In this document: positions 1 through 5,238 of the stretch, in pieces | Layout: every line of letters starts with the position of its first letter | How positions within the stretch are numbered: position 1 is the first letter of the stretch | Program-made: the position numbers and the translations under genes | Assembly: GCA_002434595.1 (NCBI GenBank) | Contig: DJKK01000176.1 | Coordinates: 1 to 5,238, forward strand | DNA length: 5,238 nt | Source: Alphaproteobacteria bacterium UBA6544 | Lineage (GTDB): Bacteria; Pseudomonadota; Alphaproteobacteria; UBA8366 | Direction: 5' to 3' | Notes under the pieces: generated by a model | Databases searched by the model: none | Told to the model about the DNA's origin: nothing | Seen by the model: the letters and a program-made list of their open reading frames with translations, nothing else

Positions 1-117
1 GTTAGCGTCGGGTTGGCCGTTCAACTTTTGTTCGGGCTGATGGTTCCGATTTTTCTGATCAAGCACGTTTTTGGGTCTCGCGTCGTGCCGTTTATCTTCA
101 ATTTCGACGCTACTTAA
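1..117 (+). pseudogene. N-terminal membrane segment of the cyclase pseudogene
   Basis: Frame 1 is open from the window edge to TAA 115-117 and encodes 38 residues. They include one hydrophobic helix (about residues 5-25) and end in NFDAT. Taken alone it looks like the tail of an unrelated membrane protein. However, its residues resemble the helix before the redox domain in membrane-anchored ferredoxin-cyclases, and the reading continues in frame 2 from 113 and then in frame 3 towards HLCIGLYFWL. I therefore treat it as the upstream piece of the same broken gene. The alternative, an independent partial membrane protein ending at 117, is less likely but cannot be excluded without the sequence to the left. 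Confidence 0.55.
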
Positions 118-181
118 TTATTTCGCGATTTCGTTTCTCTATATCGACGATTTGAATTTTTGGCAGTAAACGGCGCCATCT

Positions 182-820
182 GTGCATCGGGTTGTATTTT
201 TGGCTGGGCGTCAAACCAATCTAAGAAAATGTGAGGCACTTTGCTACTCTTTGGCAATGGTCATTCCGCTGCTCGGATGGCTTAGCTTTATTCAGGCGGG
301 CAAGCTTGTCGAACGAATGGCGTCCGTACTGGGTTGGTTCAAGGGTGTTCGGATGGATCTTGGTCAGGCGCCGGCGGAAGAGCTGAACGCCGTCTACACA
401 ATCATCCCGATGTCACTCGGTGTTTTGGATGGGATATTGAGCGCAGTGTTCGTAGCGCGGTTCATTCGGCGGCTCTACCGCAACCGCCACGGGGTTGCCC
501 GAATCAATTATCCAGAAGGCAAGGTCATGTCCGGCGCGGTCGGCCCGACCATCCTAGAGTTCATCCAAACGGCGGGTATTCCCCATGCGTCGGTATGTGG
601 CGGGCTGGGCCGCTGTCCGACGTGTCGGGTCCAGATTGCGAGAAGATTGGCGGAGGTCGACAAACCATCCGAACACGAAGCGAAGGCACTCGGTCGGATT
701 TCAGCTCCCAACGGAGTGCGCCTCGCCTGCCAAGTGCGACCGCGCCGTGACATTACGATTGTGCCACTGTTGCTGTCGACCGCCACGGCGCGCGATGGCC
801 GGTTGCCAGGGGGTCTATAG
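182..820 (+). pseudogene. Open fragment of the cyclase pseudogene: membrane helices plus 2Fe-2S ferredoxin domain
   Basis: This is the longest open piece of the broken gene (212 codons from GTG 182). The first 15 or so residues are out of the ancestral frame, so the GTG is not a real start. Two hydrophobic stretches lie at about residues 22-38 and 72-93. Residues 107-199 form a ferredoxin-like domain with Cys139, Cys145, Cys148 and Cys183, spaced C-x5-C-x2-C-x34-C. This is the adrenodoxin-type 2Fe-2S pattern, in the context VCGGLGRCPTCRV and LACQVRP. All four ligands are intact, so a translated fragment might still bind a cluster. The frame ends at TAG 818-820, directly before the cyclase domain resumes in the same frame. 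A gene caller would probably report it as a stand-alone 2Fe-2S protein. Confidence 0.75.
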
Positions 821-1273
821 GGCCAGGAACGCGAGGTTGCGATCTTGTTCGTCGATTTGCGCGGATCTACCAAGCTCGGCGAAGATCGGATGCCCTATGA
901 AGTGATGCTGATTCTCAATCGCTTTTTCTTCGAAATGTCGGAAGCGTTGAAAGCCATTAATGGTCATTATGCGAATTTCAACGGCGACGGCCACATGACG
1001 ATCTATTGGCTCGAGTTCGGATACGAGGCCGGCTGTCGCGAGGCGATCTCGGGGGCGGTCGGAATGCAGCGACGTATGGACATCTGAACCGCGCTTTCGG
1101 AAAAGAGCTGAGCCGCAAGTTGCGCATCGGCGTTGGTGTACACGGCGGAGAAGGAGGGTGTCGATCTACCGGCCTTACCCCGTCATCATGCGGAGTTAGG
1201 GGGGGAGAACATTGCCATCTTCGCACTTTCGAACGAGGCGTATCCTTTCGCGGAAGAGAAAAAGTCCGCTTGA
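821..1273 (+). pseudogene. Class III nucleotide cyclase domain remnant
   Basis: The frame directly after the TAG reads GQEREVAILFVDLRGSTK and continues to NFNGDGHM and GCREAISGAVGMQRRMD. These are the first half of a class III cyclase domain, including both metal-binding aspartates (in FVDLRG and NGDG). A one-base loss near 1082 brings TGA 1085-1087 into frame, while the next frame carries LNRAFGKELSRKLRIGVGVHGGE. After HGGE the sequence jumps to AEKEGVDLPALPRHHAELGG, which resembles the extreme C-terminus of the family. The piece normally between them, with the GDTVN-x-A-x-R-type motif that stabilises the transition state, is missing. The domain cannot be catalytic as it stands. The open reading at 845-1087 is only its first part. 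Confidence 0.75.
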
Positions 1274-1328
1274 ATTCGGGGTGGCCCGGGCGCACATTTT
1301 CGGCCCCGTAAAATACGGATTCGGCGAT

Positions 1329-1910
1329 TTGGTTCAAATACGCAAATTCAGTCTTTGGCAGCGCTTCCTGCGCATGCTGCGCTATCGACTTGTCATTCCA
1401 TTGAAGCGCAGTCGACATGAGCCCGAACATACGGCGCGGGGTGTGATGGTGGGGGTAGCTTGGGCGATGACGCCGACGGTTGGTATTCAAATGCCGATCG
1501 TTTTCGCCAATTGGATTGTCATACGCAAGTTCTTTGGCTGGGATTTCCATCTCGTGAATGGTCTCGCGTGGACATGGATTTCCAACGTCTTGACCTTGCC
1601 ACCGCTTTACTACCTCTTCTTCCTGACAGGACAACTTTTGCTCGGCCGCACGGGCGACCTCGCGGGATACGGCGTGTTTCTGTCTCTCATCGATGGGTGG
1701 CAAAATGTCAGTTTGAGCGATTTGGGCACGACGGCGGGCTGGTTTGGGACGATTCTCACAGGTCCGGGTGCGAGCATGATGATTGGCTGTGTGCCTTGGG
1801 CAATTCTCAGCGGTTGGATTTCCTACGTCTGGAGTTTGGCATTCGTGCGCAGGTATCGGGCCCGCAAGGCTGCCGGTCGTCTCGCAAAGTCCCTATCGAC
1901 ACCGCGATAA
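1329..1910 (+). CDS. DUF2062 domain inner-membrane protein
   Basis: The product matches the DUF2062 family, small membrane proteins whose biochemical role is not established. The signature is clear: ARGVMVGVAWAMTPTVGIQ, followed by WTWISN and LPPLYYLFFLTGQLLLG. These give two hydrophobic regions, with a third near the C-terminus (MMIGCVPWAILSGWISYVWSLAF) and a basic tail (RRYRARKAAGR). The start is uncertain. TTG 1329 (193 residues, beginning VQIRKFSLWQRF) matches how I remember family N-termini and clears the upstream pseudogene. GTG 1281 (209 residues) lies just after the pseudogene stop. TTG 1212 (232 residues) would overlap the cyclase remnant and looks spurious, and ATG 1374 would cut into the conserved basic region. 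No candidate has a strong ribosome site. The gene is intact despite the wreck upstream and may be co-transcribed with the CoA-transferase 33 bases downstream. Confidence 0.8.
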   Translation: MVQIRKFSLWQRFLRMLRYRLVIPLKRSRHEPEHTARGVMVGVAWAMTPTVGIQMPIVFANWIVIRKFFGWDFHLVNGLAWTWISNVLTLPPLYYLFFLTGQLLLGRTGDLAGYGVFLSLIDGWQNVSLSDLGTTAGWFGTILTGPGASMMIGCVPWAILSGWISYVWSLAFVRRYRARKAAGRLAKSLSTPR

Positions 1911-1933
1911 GCTGCGCCATCTTGCTCATCGAC

Positions 1934-1939
1934 AGGAAG
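1934..1939 (+). promoter_or_regulatory. Ribosome binding site of the tandem CoA-transferase
   Basis: AGGAAG sits four bases before ATG 1944, or six counted from AGGA. This fixes the start of the transferase and fits MASALDGITVLDLG, a normal class III CoA-transferase N-terminus. No clear promoter is visible in the 33-base gap after the preceding gene, which suggests read-through from upstream. Confidence 0.7.
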
Positions 1940-1943
1940 CAAT

Positions 1944-4259
1944 ATGGCAAGCGCACTCGACGGTATTACAGTTCTTGATCTCGGCACCGGACCCGCAGCG
2001 GCATTGGCGACAATGTTCTTTGCGGATCATGGGGCCCGCGTCATTCGCATTGTCCAACCGGAAGATTCGGAAATGCGTGACGGTGGGTTCATCGTCTGGG
2101 ACCGCGGAAAGGAAGTCGTGAAACTCGACCTCCGGTCGGCCGCGGCCGACCGGGAAAACGCGAGCCTGTTTCGCCGCTTGGTGGCCGGAGCCGATGTGCT
2201 GGTCGATGACTTTGCGCCGTCGGGGCCATGTCAGTGTCTAGTGGACGGAGAGTGGTTAAAGACTGTCAATCCCCAGTTGGTCAGCTGCTCGATCACCGCG
2301 TTTGGGAAGCGCGGCCCACTAAAGGATGAACCACCAATAGACGACCTCGTGTTGGCGCGTATGGGTGTTTTGGGCGGTATGCCCGGTTTTCGCCTGGCGC
2401 CGGTTCATGTCGTCCATCCGCTGCCGACCGTGGGCGGCGCTCTGTTTGCCTGCCTTGGCGTCGCGTCATCGCTTCTTGCACGTGAGGAAACCGGCCGTGG
2501 ACGCGCCGTCGAGACATCCCTGATGGCTGGGGCCTTGCTCTATCATCCGAAAGTGCTCGGCGAAAACATCCCGAAACACGTCTTCCAGACCCATCCTTCC
2601 GGGAGCGCGCCGTTCTACAGCGTCTATGAGTGCGGTGATGGGAAATGGGTGCAGCTCGGATGCGTTCATACTCGTTTTATGGCGATTGCCGCCGAAATCA
2701 TGGGGATCGGCGAATTGATCCAAGAAGACCGCTTCGACCAAGGGAGGGGTGGTGAGGAGAACGCTGAGATGGAGTTGCGCTCGACTATTGCGCGCATCAT
2801 CAAGACGCGGCCTTTCGAGGAATGGGCCGGCGAGTTCGAGGCCGCCGACGTTCCTTTCGCACCTGCACGGCTGACCGAAGAAGGAATGGATGACCCGCAG
2901 ATCCTGCACAACGAGATGGTCCTGACATTCGACGATCCGGCCGTCGGCGAGATCGCACAGATGGGTGTACCGATCAAATTGAGCGGCACGCCTGGAAAGG
3001 CCAATGGCCCTCGGCCGGATATCGTGGACGCCTACACGGATTTACCGCCGGACTATCCCGAACCCCGGCCGATGGAAGTGCCGACGGCCGAAGGCTTGGA
3101 CTCGTTACCGCTGGACGGCATCCGGGTGTTGGAGATCACCAACCTCATCGCCGGGCCGACCGGCGGCCGATTGCTCGGCGATCTCGGGGCCGATGTGATC
3201 AAGCTAGAGCCGCTGAACGGCGACCTGTCGCGGCCCATCGGTCGAACCTATTTCTACAACATCAACTTCAATAAGCGCTCCATCTCCGTCGACACCAGTA
3301 CCGAAGCAGGTAGGGCGTTTGTCCAGAAGGTGGCCGCAACCGCGGACGCGATGCTGGCGAACCTGCGGCCGCATGCGACCGAGCGCATGGGAATTGGGCC
3401 CGCGATCAACGCGGATCTGATCGAGACGCACCTGACAGGCTATGGTTGGACAGGGCCATACTCGAAGCGTCCTGGGATCGATCCTCTGGCGCAGGCATTG
3501 ATGGGTATGGAACGGGCACAGGGCGGACCGGAAAATCCGCCGGTTTTCCCCGCGCAATTGGCCCCGACGGACTATACCAATGGCGCGATGGGTGCCCTCG
3601 GCACCATCATGGCCATCTACGCGAGGAAACGGACAGGCGTTGTGCAGCGGGTCGACGGCAATCTGTTGAATAGCGCTGTCTTACTGAGTTCGCCCTGGTT
3701 CACCCGCTACGCTGGCAAGCCGGAAAGACCGCTGGCGGACCGCGAGCAATATGGCCTCGACCCCTATCATCGCCTCTATCGGCTCGCCGACGGCTGGGTC
3801 TATGTCGTTGCCCGATCGACTGCGGAACGTAATGCACTTCGCGAGGTCGCGGGCGTTGCTGCGGCAGAGGGGGTTGCTACCGCTACTCATCCCAACGAGA
3901 CAGTGTTCGCCATTGCGATGGCCGCAGCGTTCGGGGAAAGGACGCTTGCGGAAACGCTCGACGCGTTGAAGGCGGCCGATGTCCCGGCGCTGGAAGCTCA
4001 ATCCGGTGATAGCGAGTATTTCCTCGACGACCCGCATGCAGCGGCCAACGATATGGTAGGCACCCATCAACATGCCAAAGCCGGCGAACTGCGGCTTGCG
4101 CGGCAGTACATCCGGTTCCATGGCACGGAGACGCCGGAAGGTCGCGTTACACCGTTGCTCGGCGAACATAACAGGGACGTGTTGCGTGAAGTCGGGTATG
4201 GCGACGATGAGATCAAAACGCTCTTTAGCGAGGGTGTGGTGAAAACCGAGATGGTATAG
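1944..4259 (+). CDS. Tandem-domain class III (CaiB/BaiF-type) CoA-transferase
   Basis: Two family III CoA-transferase units are fused in 771 residues; single-domain members are about 400. Family members move CoA between carboxylic acids in the cytoplasm through an aspartyl-CoA thioester. The N-half (about 1-355) shows DGITVLDLG, FFADHGARVIRI, ADVLVDDFAPSG and TGRGRAVETSL. A proline-rich linker (about 356-385) follows. The C-half (387-771) shows DGIRVLEITNLIAGP, LLGDLGADVIKLEP, NFNKRSISVD, GYGWTGPY, and the closing PLLGEHNRDVLREVGYGDDEI. Aligning by eye to formyl-CoA transferase, the catalytic Asp is Asp543 (PTDYTNGAMG). The matching N-half residue is Thr162 (PLPTVGGALF), so one active site is probably dead. 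The DMSP-processing enzyme DddD has a similar two-CaiB fusion, but nothing here proves that substrate. The acid used is unknown, and no pathway partner lies nearby except possibly the DUF2062 gene. Confidence 0.9.
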   Translation: MASALDGITVLDLGTGPAAALATMFFADHGARVIRIVQPEDSEMRDGGFIVWDRGKEVVKLDLRSAAADRENASLFRRLVAGADVLVDDFAPSGPCQCLVDGEWLKTVNPQLVSCSITAFGKRGPLKDEPPIDDLVLARMGVLGGMPGFRLAPVHVVHPLPTVGGALFACLGVASSLLAREETGRGRAVETSLMAGALLYHPKVLGENIPKHVFQTHPSGSAPFYSVYECGDGKWVQLGCVHTRFMAIAAEIMGIGELIQEDRFDQGRGGEENAEMELRSTIARIIKTRPFEEWAGEFEAADVPFAPARLTEEGMDDPQILHNEMVLTFDDPAVGEIAQMGVPIKLSGTPGKANGPRPDIVDAYTDLPPDYPEPRPMEVPTAEGLDSLPLDGIRVLEITNLIAGPTGGRLLGDLGADVIKLEPLNGDLSRPIGRTYFYNINFNKRSISVDTSTEAGRAFVQKVAATADAMLANLRPHATERMGIGPAINADLIETHLTGYGWTGPYSKRPGIDPLAQALMGMERAQGGPENPPVFPAQLAPTDYTNGAMGALGTIMAIYARKRTGVVQRVDGNLLNSAVLLSSPWFTRYAGKPERPLADREQYGLDPYHRLYRLADGWVYVVARSTAERNALREVAGVAAAEGVATATHPNETVFAIAMAAAFGERTLAETLDALKAADVPALEAQSGDSEYFLDDPHAAANDMVGTHQHAKAGELRLARQYIRFHGTETPEGRVTPLLGEHNRDVLREVGYGDDEIKTLFSEGVVKTEMV

Positions 4260-4271
4260 CGCCGCGCGCGT

Positions 4272-4991
4272 CTAATCCACTAAGCCGCCGGGCTTCTTCT
4301 CGAAGGGATAGTCAAAGGGGACGGAATCCGCGGCGAGCATGATCGAGCACTCTAGCCGAAAATCGTTGTCATCGATCACCTTCAGGATGAAATCGTCGTG
4401 CGGCATGTCGGGTGCGACGCGGGTATGAACGATCTCCAGGACTTCGGCCGTGTTTCGCGCGGCATGTGGGCGGTCCTGGCCATCAATCTCAATCAAGGCG
4501 ACCGGCTGTTCTTCGTGCACGAGGTGCCCTTCGCGGCCGACATAAAGATGTGCACTATCCGCCTGCGTGCCGTCGTCGTAGACGAGGTCGACCGAACCGA
4601 TCTCCGCATAGTGATAGCCGCCTTCGGTCGCATGCATGATCTCCAGCTGCTTGTCGTCGAGCCAGGTCACAGCGAGGTCGACGGTTGTGCCGAGTGCCCG
4701 CTGCAGCATCGCTGGCACCGAGCCGTATCGCGTAAGGTGGGCGGCATAGACGATATCAAAATCCTTGAGTTGTGCATGCTGTACGGGGATCGGTGCCTCG
4801 TATTTGCCGAGATATTTTTGATCGAGGCGGCTCGGCGCGCGGTTCGAACCTACGGCCAGCACGGCGGTGCGTCCTTTAGTCTCGCCGAGGTCAAATTCCG
4901 CTACGTTGCCGCTTCGCCATGTATAGGAGCATCCTGGATAGGGGTATGGATAGCCCCGCGCCCGGGCCAGACGTGCAAGGCGGTCAGCCAT
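4272..4991 (-). CDS. Hypothetical protein with possible gamma-glutamylcyclotransferase-like features
   Basis: I do not recognise a named gene. The product is 239 residues from ATG 4991, which has a good GGAG site eight bases upstream. There is no signal peptide or membrane helix, and the protein is acidic and probably cytoplasmic. Residues 43-53 (AVLAVGSNRAP) resemble the YGSN-type loop that opens gamma-glutamylcyclotransferase/AIG2-fold proteins. QHAQLKDFDIVYAAH (71-85) would be the next strand, and LEIMHATEGGYHYAEI (116-131) resembles the segment with the catalytic glutamate, here Glu123. These matches are weak and by eye, so the fold is a guess and the activity unknown. The gene converges on the CoA-transferase with a 12-base gap. 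It starts 13 bases after the stop of the broken amidohydrolase, as if the two were once one operon. A longer reading to 5234 joins the two by a frameshift and is an artefact. Confidence 0.75.
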   Translation of the reverse strand: MADRLARLARARGYPYPYPGCSYTWRSGNVAEFDLGETKGRTAVLAVGSNRAPSRLDQKYLGKYEAPIPVQHAQLKDFDIVYAAHLTRYGSVPAMLQRALGTTVDLAVTWLDDKQLEIMHATEGGYHYAEIGSVDLVYDDGTQADSAHLYVGREGHLVHEEQPVALIEIDGQDRPHAARNTAEVLEIVHTRVAPDMPHDDFILKVIDDNDFRLECSIMLAADSVPFDYPFEKKPGGLVD

Positions 4992-4999
4992 CGTGCGTT

Positions 5000-5003
5000 C
5001 TCC
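5000..5003 (-). promoter_or_regulatory. Ribosome binding site deciding the start of the 239-residue protein
   Basis: On the minus strand GGAG lies eight bases before ATG 4991, immediately after the TAA (5007-5005) that ends the upstream amidohydrolase in its ancestral frame. This supports ATG 4991 over the TTG at 5234 and suggests translational coupling in the original operon. Confidence 0.7.
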
Positions 5004-5004
5004 A

Positions 5005-5238
5005 TTAGAGGTCGAGCCGCGCCCACACGCGTTCGCTTGCTTCATTGAGGCGCTGGACCGCCGTGGGGACGTCCAGTGTGAGCACCTCTCAGGCATCGAG
5101 ATGGTTCGTCCGTCGACAATGACTCGGTCGACATCGCCGCCGGTGGCCGCCAAGACCAAGAATTTGAAGGGGACGAAAAAGGGGCAGCCTTCGGCGCACA
5201 ATTTCATACCATCAAGTGATATTTCCTCACTCAAGAAT
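5005..5238 (-). pseudogene. Amidohydrolase C-terminal remnant (cytosine deaminase/TrzA/MtaD type), frameshifted, cut by window edge
   Basis: From the window edge the minus strand reads KFLVLAATGGDVDRVIVDGRTI, typical of the small C-terminal beta domain of metal-dependent amidohydrolases such as cytosine deaminase or chlorohydrolase relatives. The frame then turns into nonsense after SMPER. In the next frame the expected tail follows: VLTLDVPTAVQRLNEASERV then WARLDL and TAA at 5007-5005. A single lost base around 5086-5090 explains the break. The stretch before FKFLV is also unusual (CAEGCPFFVP) and may hold a second small lesion. The catalytic domain lies outside the window, so substrate and overall integrity cannot be judged. 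The frameshift only rewrites the last 25 or so residues, so a partly working enzyme is not excluded. Confidence 0.65.

Larger units (their letters stand above)
1..1273 (+). pseudogene. Decayed membrane-bound 2Fe-2S/adenylate-guanylate cyclase (class III), 5' end outside window
   Basis: Pieces in three frames line up, in order, with one known architecture: N-terminal membrane helices, a 2Fe-2S ferredoxin domain, then a class III nucleotide cyclase domain. Frame 1 (1-114) gives a membrane segment (QLLFGLMVPIFLIKHVF). Frame 2 (113-166) gives LNYFAISFLYIDDLNFWQ. Frame 3 (about 168-221) gives HLCIGLYFWLGVKP. Frame 2 resumes by about 233 and runs through the iron-sulfur domain to a TAG at 818-820. 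It reopens as GQEREVAILFVDLRGST and breaks again at 1085. Frame 1 carries LNRAFG to HGGE, and frame 2 closes with a C-terminal stretch ending in TGA 1271-1273. Such proteins make cAMP or cGMP, probably under redox control, at the inner membrane. With this many lesions it cannot make the normal product. The domain order is recalled from the family and the lesions are read directly. Confidence 0.8.

Noticed and set aside
1309..1314. TAAAAT resembling a -10 promoter box before TTG 1329
   Set aside because: No matching -35 element at proper spacing; the nearest TTGAAT (1270-1275) is about 33 bases away.
1212..1328. TTG 1212 with a G-rich upstream stretch as the start of the DUF2062 gene
   Set aside because: The G-rich run is the coding sequence of the cyclase tail (ELGGEN), and the added residues look like an out-of-frame reading of that tail rather than a DUF2062 N-terminus.
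978..1703. Minus-strand open frame of 241 codons across the cyclase remnant and DUF2062 gene
   Set aside because: Its product is low-complexity and rich in Arg, Pro and Ser with no recognisable domain. It lies antisense to a well-supported DUF2062 reading, so it is a shadow frame.
4282..4295. AAGCC-GCCG-GGCTT inverted repeat followed by CTTCTTCT, a possible terminator for the transferase
   Set aside because: The stem is only five base pairs, the T-run is broken by C, and it lies inside the end of the minus-strand coding sequence. Too weak to call.
4398..5048. Plus-strand open frame of 216 codons opposite the minus-strand hypothetical gene
   Set aside because: The minus-strand reading has a good ribosome site and protein-like composition, while this frame has no recognisable motif and is the complement shadow of it.
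1..5238. A defence, mobile or other new multi-gene system
   Set aside because: No transposase, integrase, nuclease, helicase, toxin-antitoxin pair, repeat array or terminal repeats are visible. The contents are metabolic or membrane genes and remnants.

Overview
The window reads like a stretch of a moderately GC-rich proteobacterial chromosome, most probably an alphaproteobacterium. That rests on the style of the proteins and is an inference. Two genes look intact on the plus strand and one on the minus strand. Both ends of the window are occupied by decaying genes.

Left part (1-1273, plus): one heavily damaged pseudogene. Stitching three frames together recovers a membrane-anchored class III adenylate/guanylate cyclase with an adrenodoxin-like 2Fe-2S domain between the membrane part and the catalytic domain. 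The lesions are frameshifts in the N-terminal membrane region, a TAG between the ferredoxin and cyclase domains, a one-base frameshift near 1082, and an internal deletion near 1145-1153 that removed the catalytic core segment. The open frames at 182-820 and 845-1087 are pieces of this one gene. A coding-like tail at 1-117 is its membrane segment, not a separate gene.

Middle (about 1281/1329-1910, plus): an intact DUF2062 family membrane protein whose start codon is uncertain. It is followed after 33 bases by a 771-residue tandem class III (CaiB/BaiF) CoA-transferase (1944-4259) with a clear ribosome binding site. Only the C-terminal half of the transferase keeps the catalytic aspartate (D543). 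The N-terminal half has Thr162 there.

Right part (minus strand, converging on the transferase with a 12-base gap): a 239-residue protein of unknown function (4272-4991) with faint gamma-glutamylcyclotransferase-like motifs. Directly upstream of it lies the frameshifted C-terminal end of an amidohydrolase of the cytosine deaminase/TrzA/MtaD type (5005-5238, running off the window). A longer open frame to 5234 fuses the two by accident; the true start of the downstream gene is the ATG at 4991.

I see no RNA genes, CRISPR arrays, insertion sequences or phage genes. No new multi-gene system is evident. The more notable points are the reconstructed redox-sensor cyclase wreck, the asymmetric tandem CoA-transferase, and the unassigned minus-strand protein.
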